64,000 bases of DNA from Collybia mongolica (Eukaryota > Basidiomycota > Agaricomycetes > Agaricales > Clitocybaceae): NCBI GenBank assembly GCA_013420905.1, contig JAAXNY010000006.1, forward strand, positions 1,612,001-1,676,000. Reading direction: 5' to 3'. Shown piece after piece: positions 1-12,200 of the stretch; the stretch's first letter is position 1, and each line of letters starts with the position of its first letter. The notes beneath the pieces are model-generated. The model searched no databases. It saw only the letters and a list, made by a program, of their open reading frames with translations, and was not told where the DNA came from. A program made the position numbers and the translations under genes.

Positions 1-262
1 ACTGTGTTCATGCAGAAGTCACAGTTGACATGGGTCCTTGCCATCATGCCCAATGGACACTTCGTTATGGATATCTTTGACGCCCAACCAAGAACACACA
101 AGCGGGCATATTCGTCCCGTGGCTTAGAAAACTGGTCACTGTTGGCGTATCAAGGATCCTTCAATGGTCGGCAGCCTCGTTTCGTCTCGTCATTCGCTAC
201 ACAAGTGTCCTTTATCGTTATGCGATGATCGTCGGCCCCTATCCAGTCTGTAGTCCCAAGTA

Positions 263-574
263 CTACCCATCAACAGCCACATTCTCACCATCATCGAAGG
301 CTTCTACGCGCAATGTCCTCTTCACTAGCTGACCATCACCCACCAGTTCCCTCTCCTCCCATATGTTAGCGACCATCGATATCCTCTCAGATCTTCCCAC
401 GCCGTTGTCACAAGGTTTGAGTTCCCGAGTCAAACCAGGTACTGCCGATGACTCGGGGAACGTCAAATCCAACACCATGTGGAACCACCGCTTCCTTGGG
501 CTCTGTGGGATATCCAGGATGAAATTTCCGGCTGGAACGCGGTCTCCCTGATTGTCGGGCTTTCGGAGCATCAT
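263..574 (-). CDS. Hypothetical protein, possibly the end of a broken gene
   Basis: I do not recognise this protein. The reading frame from the first ATG (complement of 572-574) gives about 100 residues. It is evenly mixed in composition, with an NFILDIPQSPRKRWFHMVLD stretch and a NIWEERELV segment, which looks like real coding sequence. The frame stays open upstream to about position 655. A second frame starting at ATG 744 (MTVQIQADRANRQ...) ends in a run of five C at about 645-650, where one more C would join the two frames. It may therefore be a longer gene with a frameshift or sequencing error, or a decayed copy. The short intergenic distance to the + strand gene at 1167 gives no functional clue. 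Confidence 0.35.
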   Translation of the reverse strand: MMLRKPDNQGDRVPAGNFILDIPQSPRKRWFHMVLDLTFPESSAVPGLTRELKPCDNGVGRSERISMVANIWEERELVGDGQLVKRTLRVEAFDDGENVAVDG

Positions 575-1166
575 GCGTGGCTTTTGAAGTTGGGTTGTGT
601 TTGATCGCACGGCGAGATTGGGATTGACTCTTTTAACCTTTACGGTGGGGGAGGATCAAGGAATGGTAATGGGTAGTATTTTTTGCGTTTAAATCTTCTC
701 AAGGCTTGCCTGTTCGCTCGGTCTGCTTGTATTTGTACAGTCATTACTATTTGTGTTGCAATCGCACAATTTATCTAGGCCAACTTGTCTCCTGGGATAT
801 CAAGGCTTCAAGTCGTGTTTTGCGTGATTGGTTTTAAACGCCTTTCAGGTCACTAAAAATGTTCCTGAGGGGTCAGGCCTGAAGTTGGCACAAGAAAATG
901 TTGTTTCCTTGATCAGCGACAACATTTTGCAAATGACATGTACAGGAATTTGCTTTAAATTTCCTTGTGATGAAATCATTGGCTTCGGAGTGCGTTACCG
1001 CTCTCTCCCAAAGACCCGAAATAATATCACACCTTTTGAGAATTGAATAGCCTGGACGGAGAACTCCGATTGCTTACTAATCCTGTGTTCACTGTCCTCA
1101 GCGGTGTGCATAATTCCTTCCAACTGACGACCTATAGACCCTCAAGGCTTGAAAGACCATTTAATT
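575..1166. other. Intergenic / upstream region
   Basis: No convincing gene is seen. A 72-codon + strand frame at 828-1046 has no recognisable motif. The stretch just before 1167 is the upstream region of the RNA-binding protein gene, and 575-744 may hold the 5' part of the hypothetical minus-strand gene. Confidence 0.4.
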
Positions 1167-4111
1167 ATGCTCTTTGATTCGTCCTCCGTGTCCCATTTGA
1201 AGCCATGGCTCGTCAGAACTCTTGAACCAATGTACGTCCTGAGGTCCCAGCTTTTTTTCCACCAACCTTTGAATAAATCGAGTACTAGATGTGACGCCGA
1301 ACCAGGAGCTTTGGCAGATTATATTCTCGCTCTACTCAAACACAATGTTCCCGAAAGTGAAATGCGGAACGAGTTAGCCGTACAACTTGACGAATTCCTT
1401 GAAAAAGGTGAGCTGGGACAGCCTCTTTACCGCTTTTCCTGCTTGGAATTAAGAGATGTTTGCAGCAGCGTGTGCTTCATTTATCGATACATTATTCACC
1501 GTTCTCCGGACGAAATCCTACCTACCTTACACTGCCAGCTCTCCATCATCTCCTTTTGCTACAAAATCACTAGACACCGGGATCCCGATCCCTTTGGATG
1601 GACTCTTATCCCCCTCGATATCGGACTCACCCGATCGAAATCGAAAACGAAGCATTGAAAATGACGAACGAGATGGAAGGCCTCCAGCGAAAGGCGCACG
1701 CCTAAGTACAGAGGGCCAATTTTCACGATATACTAACGGGCATGGAGGCCGACCGGAAAATCGCTCCACAGGTGGATGGGGTAATAGGGTGGAGAGACCA
1801 CCCGTCAACGGGTATCGAGATGCTATGGATATCTATGGTGGGGGGATGGGGGTTATAGGCGCTATGGGGATGCCGAACATGAATGGAATGGGGCCGATGA
1901 ACAATCGACGACCACAGGTTTACCAGCCACCTGATCAAAAGAGAGGCATCTGTAGGGACTATCACAGTACGTTGTTCGCAGTGACTCTTGGGTCGTCATT
2001 TACGCGTTAACACTGCCACTAGACAATGGATATTGTGCACGTGGTGCCATGTGCAAGTATAGTCATGGAGAAGATGCCGTCGTTCCTGGACAAATTTACC
2101 CAATGAATGCAGCTTTGACTGGTGTTGGTATGCCATTCATGCCAATGTTTCCTGGGACCGGGATTCCGTTTGGCATGGGCGGGGGGGTGGGTGCAGCGTA
2201 CGATCCTCATGAGGCGCGGATGGATATGCGCCCCATGGGAGGTCGTTCCCAACAGCGGGCACCACTGCTTCCGCGAGTACAACAGGAAGACGGAAGCCGG
2301 GTCGTTCACAGCGTGCACACTTCTGGGGAGCTCCCGGTCATTCAGGACCTGACACCAAATATTCCTGCTGAAGAAAAGTCCGACTCACAGGCCCAATCCC
2401 ATACGGAACAGCAACCCCCTGAACCACTTCTCGAGCCACAATCGGATGAACGAGTGGGATACGGACCAAGACGAAATGGAAATGGCCAGTCATATATGCC
2501 GATGAATATGACAATGGATGTAGATCCGACCAATGTGGCGGGTATGGGAATGCCTAGCAACCAACACAGCCATAACTTCCGTCCCACAATGCGGGGAGGA
2601 GGTAGAAGTCGAGGCGGCACATTTGGTGGCGAATCGCACAACTTTCGCCCGGAGCGTCGCAATGACAAAACGCTCGTGGTAGAAAAAATTCCGGAAGACA
2701 AAATGACGCTGGAACACGTCAACGAGTGGTTCAAGCGGTTTGGTACCGTTACGAACGTTGCGATTGACAGCTCCAATGCAAAAGCACTAATTAGTTTCTC
2801 TACACATGATGAAGCATATGCCGCATGGAAATCTGAAGATGCGGTCTTCAACAACCGATTTGTTAAACTTTTTTGGCATCGGCCCATGGAAGGACACGGC
2901 CAAGTAGGGGCAAGGATGTTGGCAGCATCTGCACCGCTTGTTGCCAATATCTCGAATCCGGAACCCCCAGTACGCCCTGCCATCTCATCGACAGGGGCCT
3001 CTGGTCCCAGCCGAAAACCGTCGGCCGCTGTGACTTCACTCGCGGCCAAACACCAACGGCTCGAACAGCAGATAGCGGAACAAAAGTCTCTGATGGAGTC
3101 CCTAAATACCGCTTCTCCTGAAGAAAAGAAGACGATTATGGCACGTCTGCGGAAATTAGGCGAAGAGATGAAACCCCCTTCCACGGACGTCACACCCGCC
3201 TCCAGCACTCGTGCCAGTGTCAAGCCTGTCAGCACGACTAACAAAGCGAATGACCACGAGCGAAAGGAGAGAGAACGACTCGACAAAGAGCTGGAGCTGC
3301 ACAACACTACAGGGACAATAGATGGTGATAGTCCAGAGGCTCTTGCGGCAAAGCTGGAAAGGCTAAAGGCGGAGGTACTTGATTCCCCCATGGCGAGTAT
3401 ACATGCACTCTAACTGTACACAGGCAGCAAGTTTAGGCATTGTAGAAGCTTCAACGGAAGCAACGTATGGGGGAAACCCGTACTCATACCGTGGTCGCGC
3501 ACGAGGCGGCCGCGGATATCATCGCGGAGCAATGCGTGGTGGGCCTGTGCCGCGGGGCAGCATGAAGCTTGACAATCGTCCAAAGAAGTTGCTTGTAAAA
3601 GGTGTGCGCGACGAGGGGGTACAGGCATTGCGAGATTGGTTCGAGGTCCGTCCCTTGGCTTTTTTTTGTTATCGTTCGCGTTGTAATGATGCCGTGCGCT
3701 TGATAAAGACCACTGGGCAAATGGAATCCCTAGAAACGATCGATTCTGGGGACATGATCGTCACGTTCAAAAGCCGCGCCGCAGCAGAACAGGTAAATCA
3801 TATTCTCATTACACACAGTACGAGAGACTCAACCATTACAGGCACTGGCGAAAGGCTACAATGTACCTACACTTGGAACTATCCAGATAGTGTGGTACAC
3901 CAGCCAACCTGTAAAAGCGACGCCTGTGGCCAAGACCGTTCCTCCAGAAACTGCACCGACGGGTAGTGCTGACACTCTAATGAGTGAACCGGCGCGACCC
4001 CGATCACAGGAACCACCAGCAATACACTCTCCCCGGATCCAGGAAGAGGAAGTAGTGGCTAGTGGGTGGGGGGCAGACAGTGACGGGGAAGATGGCATGG
4101 GGATGCTGTAA
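1167..4111 (+). CDS. RBM26/RBM27-like RNA-binding protein (PWI-like, CCCH zinc finger, RRM)
   Basis: Likely nuclear RNA-binding protein of the RBM26/27 family, whose fission-yeast member Rmn1 works with the MTREC/PAXT-type RNA surveillance complex (family knowledge). Seven exons are supported: 1167-1231, 1289-1407, 1454-1966, 2023-3374, 3424-3645, 3709-3792 and 3842-4111. The N-terminus is a PWI-like helical domain (LEPICDAEPGALADYILALL across the first intron, then LAVQLDEFLEK). A C-x8-C-x5-C-x3-H zinc finger is rebuilt across the 1967-2022 intron (CRDYH / NNGYCARGAMCKYSH). A first RRM follows (TLVVEKIPEDKM...), then a coiled Glu/Lys region, and a second RRM-like domain near the C-terminus (KKLLVKGVRDEG...). 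The protein ends with an acidic WGADSDGEDGMGML tail. The start at 1167 is the first ATG before the conserved domain. A Met/Gly-rich linker surrounds the zinc finger. Confidence 0.88.
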
Positions 4112-4330
4112 CAGATCTGGTTAATTTCGTTTTGCGGGCTACTATTTGACGACCAGCCTGTTTTGCATTGTCACACTTGACAATCCACCTATATGTAGTA
4201 GTGAGAGCGATGGCCCAATTCTATCATCCCTCACCATCCACTCGTACTCACATGATGAAAGAGACGACAATTACGCTGGTTAGTCCAAGTAAATATAATT
4301 CCAAGTTGGTAGATATGTACATTATGCAGA

Positions 4331-6113
4331 TCATTCTAGAATCGGGACACTCCAATCGCTCGCAATCGCACCAGTTTGCCTCCCAACGAGCTCCGTCCAG
4401 ATGGGTCTCGAAACCGGACCCATGCCGTCTTTCCCTGTGGGAATAAGGACATCTTCACCGAGGTAGCCAATGCGATCGACAGGACTGATAACGGCTGCCG
4501 TACCTGGCATATAACAAAAAAAGGAGTTTGGTCGGTGAAGATGGGGGCTAATTATATATTCAACGTACCTGAGCCAAAGAGTTCAACGAGCGATCCTGAT
4601 CGGGACGCCTCCTTGACCTCGCTCATCGTCACCGGACGTTCCGATACAAGGAGATTGTCGGGGAGATTTGGTAACCGCTTCACGCCAGAAACGTGGTCTC
4701 GAGCCAAAGTGAGGACTGAGTCGCGGGTGACTCCAGGCAAGATCATGCCGTCCAGTGGTGGGGTTACAAGCTCCGTGGCTAAGTGGATAGGAATAATAAT
4801 TAGTACACAGCGGGGTCTGGTAGAAAGAGGACGACTCGCCACCGTCCTTTCTTGTAAAGACGACGAACATGTTCATCGTTCCAACCTGGGAAAAAGGCGG
4901 GTGAGGCGATAGATCATTTGGATAGAGTGTTCCATCTACCTCGGTCAAATAGTGTTCTGGCCCATGCAACCACAGATTCTGCACGTAGCCACGAGCGGCG
5001 GCGGTTTTTTGGGGGAGAACCGCCGGAGCATAGTTTACTCCCAATTTATACGCGCCAGTACCTTTATAAGAGCAATCGAGATCAAGGACCCATTTTGAGC
5101 GAAAAAAAAAAAAACGTACCTCCTGGAGCGGCACGGATGTATTCTGTTGTCCCATAGAGCGCGACAGGCTTGAATCCCTTGGGATAGAAGGGCCCGACAG
5201 GACTACAGATCACAAAAAGAAGGGCCTCATTGGGGGGTCCGACACCAATAGCTTTCTGTGTGCCAACTGTTGATTTGAGCGTCACGAACAACGGATAACG
5301 AGTCGGGTGCAGTACTTAATGTTGGGCGGATATACAAGCTGTGACTCGGTTCCTTGGGTATCCAGTGTCGATCCATCTGCACAAGCTTCTTTATGAGCGT
5401 CAGAAGGGCATCTCCGTCGAAAGTCTGTTGACCAAAAAATTCAGCCAGGAGAACAGGCGGGGGGGGGAATACGGTCGGGTCTTTACGGGCAATGCAATCC
5501 GGCGCGCGCTGTTATTCATCCGCTTCATGTTCATATCGGGCCTGAACAAGGTTACTTTACCATCATCATGCCTGTATGCTTTCATCCCTTCGAAGAGAGT
5601 CTGCGCGTAATGCAGCACCGTGGAACTTGGTTCCAATGCAAGGGGTCCGTCTTGCGGTTCGAATTCAGGAAATGAAATGTGTAATAAGACGAACGAACGA
5701 ACGAACTCACAGGGTCCGATCTGCGGGACCCCCCAGCCCGACAACTTGTTCCATGGGATAGTCAGCATATGGTCCGTCTAGACATGACCACAAACTTGAA
5801 TACGCAGGGTGATTGATCACGCAGACGAGCGTCCTCACGAAGGTATGACCAAACACCAAGCTGGACGACGGTGGCGGGGCGGTGGGATTCGAGTTTTTTG
5901 TTACTACAAGTCGCGAGGGCTATGGGGCGATATGAGTTGGCGGTAGGAAGTTCTAGGAGGAGGACTGACATTGATGTCGGGGAGAGCGGTGAGCTCTCCG
6001 GTCATGGGGTCCGGGGTGGCTTGAGCGGCGCTTACATAGCGACGGCCGGTGGTGGTGGCAAGGGCCCCCCATCGAGCTGTAGTAGGTGTTATGCGCCTGA
6101 GCATGAGGGACAT
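4331..6113 (-). CDS. BAT1: Branched-chain amino-acid aminotransferase, mitochondrial type
   Basis: PLP-dependent class IV aminotransferase interconverting Leu/Ile/Val and their 2-oxo acids. The start at 6113 gives an Arg-, Ser- and Thr-rich N-terminus ([17 protein letters not shown]...), which fits a mitochondrial presequence and so the Bat1 form. Visible family motifs, in order: [39 protein letters not shown], the LYIRPTLIGTQ segment rebuilt across an intron, [29 protein letters not shown] (joined across an intron) and [19 protein letters not shown]. The C-terminus ends with SDWSVPILE. At least six short introns interrupt it. It lies head-to-tail with the PXA gene upstream. Cytosolic versus mitochondrial location is inferred from the N-terminus only. 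Confidence 0.9.
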
Positions 6114-6350
6114 GGTTTTTTCAAGGAGGAGGGGGGTGTTCAACTTTTTTTTTTTCTTTCTCAGCGATACATAACCTAAATTTAACGCCAAGGTCCGGTA
6201 GTTCCGAGCTGTATTTTTCGAGTCAGATGATCCGACAACGCGTTCTCTCATAAGGATAGGGATCTCATATGTCTACTGGTACTCCAGTACACGTGGTAAT
6301 TTACAATAGATAATTGGGGTATATTATTGTCGCACTGTCCTACACGCAGG

Positions 6351-7777
6351 CTAGCTGGCGCCATCTCCAAGCAACTCTGGGAAGAGCGCGCCGAGGACAC
6401 AGTCGAGGAGGAGAAGTACGAGATGTACATTGCACGGGGCGCTACTGAGCGGGTCTAGGGCGTCGCCGAGCGTCTCAGAAGGGTCAGGGCCGAGGAGAAG
6501 GGGGATAAAGTGGGCTGTGCGAATAAGCTGAGGATGTAGGACAATAGGAAATAGAGAAAAGCAACTCACCAAGAGGTCCGCTGGGCCTCCATGCGACGAG
6601 GCGGGCACGGATCTCGGCCTGCTCCTCTGGGGTAGGCTCGATGGGCGGGGGCCCGGGATAGCCGTTGGGGAAGAGGGTGCGCTTGGAGGTGCGCGTGATG
6701 TTGAGGAGAAAGGCTGGAGAGAAAAAGGCGGTCAGGAGGTGTGGGAGGAGGCTGTGGGACGAGTTAGTGATGGGGATGGGGGGTGGTGATATTGGGTACG
6801 CACCGGTCGAGAAAGGAAGCGCTGAGGGTGGAGAGCATTTGAGTCGTGGTGAGGAGGACGGTGGAGGCGAGGCGGTGGTGGAGAGTGAAAATATGGGCGA
6901 ACATGGCGAGGGGTGGGGAGGCGTAGTTTGCCGGTGGGGGCGGGGGTGTGAGGGAAGTGGTGGACGAGGAGGATGTAGAAGAGGCCATGGGGTGGATGTG
7001 GTCTTTGGGGTGGATACTGTTGACGCGTTTTATGGTGCCAACGGCCTGCTTGTATGCCTCGATGAGGGCGAGGCATAGGCCCGAGACGGTCTGGATAGCG
7101 GAGAGGACGAGCACGAGGAGAGTATGGAAGGAGTGGGGTGGAGTGGGGGACGGGGAGGGGGGGGATAGAGGTGGGTGGTGGAGGTCGAGGAGGTCATGGA
7201 TGGACTTTTGGATGAACCAAGGCTGAGTGAGCTTGGGAATGATGTCGGTGAGGACGAGCTTGAGGATGATCTCGCGAACGATGAAACGCTCTGGATCGGG
7301 GTGGTAGTCTTCGTCTGGGAGAGTGGCCTTGAGGATGTGGTCGACGACCTGGCGAAAGTACTCTGTGTCTATGCGACCGTCGGGTGAGAGGGCCATGTGA
7401 GGCTGGAGCTGGTGGAAGAGCTGGGGGAGAGAGGCGGCGGCGCCCGAGGCGTAGGAGGTGGCGAGCTTGGCATGGGCGCTGCGGTAGTCGACGTAGTGCT
7501 GGGTGATGATAGACGGGATATGGCAGAGAAGGAGAAGAGGGATGTCGGCGTCGTGGATGCGGTGGTCGAGGGCGCGCACGACGGCGACGAGAATGTGGGT
7601 GATGTCGGGCAGAAACTGTTTGTCGTAGCGGGAAATCTTGGACCACCAAGGAACGACATACGCGCGGAGGGAAAGGGCGATGACGTCATAAATTTCAGCA
7701 GACAGTTCCGCATCCGCGAGCAGACGAGGCGCCGGATTCACACTGAAGAGCAGACGATGGGCAAGAGAGCGCGTCAT
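6351..7777 (-). CDS. PXA-domain (PX-associated) protein
   Basis: The long first exon encodes a PXA domain (residues ~10-190). The typical features are an N-terminal NPAPRLLADAELSAEIYDVI segment, WWSKISRYDKQFLPDITHIL, and a buried helical core. PXA domains occur in sorting-nexin-like proteins with endomembrane roles (family knowledge). No PX or RGS domain is visible here, so this is the short fungal form. The donor near 6806 and a second intron near 6565 join to a C-terminal exon ending LFPELLGDGAS with stop at 6351. A Ser/Thr/Pro-rich linker (residues ~265-290) separates two helical parts. The start ATG at 7777 is only 88 bp from the start of a divergent membrane-protein gene. Confidence 0.78.
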
Positions 7778-7865
7778 CAATTTATTTTTAATTACGAATC
7801 TGATTCATAAAATTCTTTATTAAAAAACAAATAATCATAAATTTGAGACTCTTGCACGACCTCCC
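7778..7865. promoter_or_regulatory. Very short AT-rich divergent promoter
   Basis: The start codons of the PXA gene (minus) and the small membrane-protein gene (plus) are separated by only 88 bp. The gap is strikingly AT-rich (runs of A and T between 7780 and 7845) compared with the GC-rich coding DNA on both sides. Both core promoters must lie here or inside the neighbouring coding sequence. No clear TATA box could be assigned. Confidence 0.4.
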
Positions 7866-8743
7866 ATGGCCGGCGATCCTGGTCTGTCCCATACAACCCT
7901 CATCATCGTCGCCGTATGTGCCTCCGTCGCTGGCCTGGCCTTCGTCTATGTCGCCCTCCAGCTCGCCCGCTCTCTCCAACGACGCCGCTCCCACCTTCTC
8001 ACTGCTCCCCTGCCTCCAAAGCAGCCTCTCGCCCACCACCGTGCAAAGCTCGACGAACGTCCCTGCTTTCCTGATCCAGACCTCGCCCGCTACAGCCCCC
8101 ACCCCGACTCCACCACCGACTCCGTCTCCCTCGCGTCGCCCATGACCACTGACCCTCGTCTTCCCCTTCCCAACCCCTCCTTCCATGACTTCACTCCCAG
8201 TCCTTCGTCCTCCGAGTCCCACCTATCCCAGCCTACCCCCCCGCCGCGTCCGCGTCCCCCGCGCCCCGTCTCACAGGTCTCCCTTGCCAGCTCTTCTCCT
8301 TCGCGTCGCCACACCCTCCGCGGCGTTCCCCATGCCTCACACAACCAGGTCCAGATTGTCCTTCCCGCCCCACTCGCCCCTGCTCTTCCACCGCGCAGCA
8401 GGCCCGGTAGTCTCCACTGGGATGCCGACTCGGACCGCTACAGCGTCGTCGATAAATGGCTTCCCCTTGGCCGAGACCCTAGTCTGTCTTTCTTTCTCCC
8501 GTATTGTATTCTTAATTCAATAACTCTCCTTTAGCTTCACAAAGCCCCGCCCCGTCCCCCACCCGCACCACCCGTCGCCTCTCCTCCGTCCCCTCGTCAT
8601 ACCACCCGCCCCCCTCATCTCCGCCCCCGCCCGTCCCTCAACTACCCCAAATCTACCACTCATCTCACATCCCCGATCTCGAACGCGGCCCACCCGAACA
8701 AGATCCTCGCCGCCTGCACAAACATCGCTCCACTTACACCTGA
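7866..8743 (+). CDS. Small single-pass membrane protein with Pro/Ser-rich tail
   Basis: Not a family I recognise. Residues ~8-33 form one hydrophobic segment (TTLIIVAVCASVAGLAFVYV), followed by basic residues (RSLQRRRS), so the predicted topology is N-out/C-in. The rest is low-complexity Pro/Ser/Arg-rich sequence (PPPRPRPPRP, SSSPSRR), likely disordered, with short DSDRYSV and HIPDLERGPP motifs near the end. One intron, 8482-8534, is supported by continuity of the frame to the stop at 8743. The donor (gtctgt) is weak, so the exact junction is uncertain. CpG-rich and cytosine-rich composition matches the first exons of the chromodomain gene downstream. Confidence 0.6.
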
Positions 8744-9206
8744 TTTGTATCCAGCCTGTCTGTTGCAACTTCCATTCGTTACTATTTATTTGTCGTACGT
8801 TAGCGCCCTGATCTAGTAGTACCTCACCACATCACCACCATTATCATCATTGCGGAATATTGTCTATAGGTTAACATAGCTATAACATCAAATACAACTC
8901 TTAACTCCATTCAACAGCAGTATTCTTCTGGCAGGGAACCACGACGCCTGTACTAGCATTCTCGAACTAGATGTCCTTCAGTTCACCGTCCCAAGAATAT
9001 CGTGTCGCCTTCCCAGATCGTTGTCGGGCGTGATTTGTTTCAGACTGACGCCATGCCTTGAAGGATTAGATATGATTCAAGTTCTGCATACCATACGTGT
9101 GATAAGTGTCGGCTCAGTGATCCGTACTCTCGTCATCATTTTCTCACGAACCCTCAGGCGTTTACTTCACGTCCCTGTTCGATTGCCCATCCAAACCCCG
9201 ATTCTC
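8744..9206. other. Intergenic region
   Basis: Holds the 3' flank of the membrane-protein gene and the upstream region of the chromodomain gene. I see no motif-bearing ORF and no repeat. A pyrimidine-rich stretch lies just before ATG 9207. Confidence 0.4.
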
Positions 9207-12200
9207 ATGGGCAAGAGCAAGAAACGGTTCACCTCTCCAGAAGTGTCCGAGAACGAGGTGTTCCATGTTGGTGCGTCCTCCTTGCTACTCCAACTACAAA
9301 GGCCTCGCCACTCAACCGCGCACCATGTACCCGGGTAGAGGTCCTCATGGCCGCGCGCGTCGTCGCAGACGAAACAGACTCGGATGACGACGGCAGCTAT
9401 ACAGAAAAGAAAAAGAAAAAGGGGAAAGGCACGGGAAAGGACAAGGGCGGGGAGAAACCCGCCGCCCACTGGGTGTGTTATCGCTTTCCCTAACAAGCCC
9501 TATCTAACATACCCGATAGGAGTATCTCGTCAAAGTGCGTAACACACTTGTCTTTTTTTTTTTTTCGAGCGCAAAAGGAACTGACATGCATGATAGTGGG
9601 CCGGATATGATTCGAATGCGAACAGGTAAAAGATCCGGGGGCTCATCATCGAGGCGTTCACGCTTACTGACGACAACGCCCCGCAGCTGGGAGCCTGAAG
9701 CCAACGTCGCCGAGTGCCAGCGACTGCTCAAGAGCTTCTGGGCCGAATTTGAGGACCATGAGCGCGACTATGCTATTGGCGATGTTATTGAGCCATCGAA
9801 AAAGTGGATCAGTTTGAGTCGCTCCCTTCTTCCCCCCCCCCATCTTGTTTGCTGACAACTCTCTAGAGAAGGAAAAGAAGTTTTTCGCGCGCGAGTTTAG
9901 CGACGCGCAAGAGAAGTTGCGGATGGGGGGCGAACGGGCGCGCACGAAAAAGTCGGTCAGTAGTTCGCTTTGTGTGCGTCTCCTCCCACTTGGGCTCCTA
10001 ATCGCTTGCCGGTCCTACAATAGACAAAGAAAAGGTCGAGGAAGTATTCTCCTGGGGAGCCCATGGGCTCTTCTTCGTTTCCCAAGAAGCAGGTATATAT
10101 CCTGTTGCTGTGAAGTAAATCCACCCATCACGTCCTTTCCCTTGAGTACAGAAAACAGCCTATTCAGACGATAGTGAACCACACATGCCCTTGCACATTG
10201 TGGTACCTGCAAAGCGAAAGGAGCCACCAGTCCCCGAGTCGTCTGACGACGATGTGCGTGATTTTTGTTTCTTCTTGCTTCAGCCCTGCAATGTGCTCAC
10301 CTGGTTACAGGATACCCCACTTTCATCACAGGCACGCCCAAAGAAGGTCGCGAAGACTGGGGATTCGAGTGGGTGGATGACTAACGTCACAAAGGAACTT
10401 GTAGGCACTATTTTTCCACATCGTATGCAGTAGATTGATTTCATTCTTGTCGTTGATCAGCCCAAGAAGCCAACACCCCCAATTCCGCGTCGACCGCAGG
10501 GTCCGTTGCCGCCACCCCCCATACCGACAGTAGCGGCCAGCAGTTCGGTACGCAGCTCGACTAACCATTCACATTCCCATAATTACTGATGGGGTCTTTC
10601 AGTCGAAAGATAATATGACGTTACCCCCGCAGCGGCGATCGAATACGACGACACCAGTGATATCTCAAAAGGTGCCGACTTCTCTGGCTGACAAGGTACG
10701 CTGTGGACCGCTGTGTTAAGTCTAACACATATCATCGTTCTGCTATAGATCAAGCAGCTTGAACTTGAGCAGCAGAATCATAAATCTAACGACCCAGGTC
10801 CTTCGCTCTTTTCTGCGCCGTCCTCACCCGTGGAACTCCCCTCGAATGTACCTCCCCGTCGACCGCTTCTTCTGCCAAAGCCCCCAACTAAAACTACGCC
10901 AACCATTCCACCAAAGTTCCCTCGGCGCTTGACGAACCCACACGTCAGGCTATCAGGGATGGCACCAGAGACAATGGCATCAGGAAGTGGAATCTCAACG
11001 AAACAGCGCCTCGCGCAGGGTGCATTGGCCCCTACCTTGCCTAAAGCTGTTGCTCCCGCCGCCGCCGCCGCCGCCACCGCCACCAGGGGTCGCCCCACGC
11101 TACCCCCTGTCAAGACGACGAGTCTCTTGCCACACCTGACCTTCAAAAAGACAGTGAAAACGCCAGTATTGAGTGCGAATGCAAGCGCCAGTGGCAGCAT
11201 GAGCAACCCCCCAACTGATCAGGTCCAGGGTATGCGTGTGTCGCAGATTTCTGCCGATCATAACAAGACGACGCTAGCGGCGCTGAACAGGCGTCCGTCG
11301 TCGCAGGGGTCAACGTCGGGTTCGCCTGCACCCGTACTTCCGGACATGTCATTGACAACCTCGCCGCGAGAGTACACGCCGCAAGATCAAGTGTTCTCGA
11401 ATCCGTTTGCGCGGAATGTAACAAGGCAAGGGCTTTTTCCTCAAGCTTTTGTGATAGCTACTCATGGAATGTTGGTGTAGTTCTTTGGTGACTTTAGGCC
11501 CGTCGGCGCCAGCTAGAACAGCTGCAGAAGAGTTCCTTTCTACAATTATTCCACCCGAGTAGGATTTCCAGAATGTTTCCTTACACAAGTGGGCACTGAT
11601 GTTAACATTTTTTTCTAGTCTCACTGTTCCTTTGGTGTATGGAATTTAACACTTTTTTTTTTCTGGGCAATGCATTTGACTATCTCGTCTAGCCCAGCTA
11701 TTGAAAAGCCATCTGAACCAATGCCTCCACCTCATCTTGTTCCCAAAAAGTCCATTCCACCATCAAAGTAACCCAACTATTTCAAGTGTACCCATCATGT
11801 TCTCACGATTTGTCAGGAACCTCAATAAGTGGACATGGACTGGTGGGATGTATTTCGAGGGCCAGGACAAACCCATTTGCAATGTCACAATGTGTGATAC
11901 GTCTGGCTTCCGGTTTAGCTCCCTTATGGGTCACTGGGACCGTATCACCTTTTCCAGTTTTCATGATGTTGCAGATGTGCCTATGATTTTATTGGCCTGC
12001 AAACCCCCAACCCACATTGCAAGGTTGGCACCTGCAACTGCTGAAGATCATGGTCCAATGACTGTATTGTCAATACATACTGTGAAACATCAAAAGGTAT
12101 GCTCTACTGCTTTGTTTTTGTCAGTGGCTCATCTATCTGCAGGTCATTTTGGTGCCTGTCCATCTTGATAATGCTGTTATTGGCCATATTTTATTCTTCC

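Noticed and set aside
828..1046. 72-codon + strand frame
   Set aside because: No motif, no supporting splice context, and length expected by chance.
2342..3391. 349-codon minus-strand open frame
   Set aside because: It is the antisense shadow of the RBM26/27-like gene. The plus strand carries the RRM motifs and matches the family.
6665..7810. Several Gly/Arg-rich + strand frames (137, 92 and 137 codons)
   Set aside because: Complementary shadows of the GC-rich PXA-domain gene.
7788..8344. Gly/Arg-rich minus-strand frames of 144 and 84 codons
   Set aside because: Antisense to the Pro/Ser-rich membrane-protein gene; low-complexity composition is expected for such shadows.
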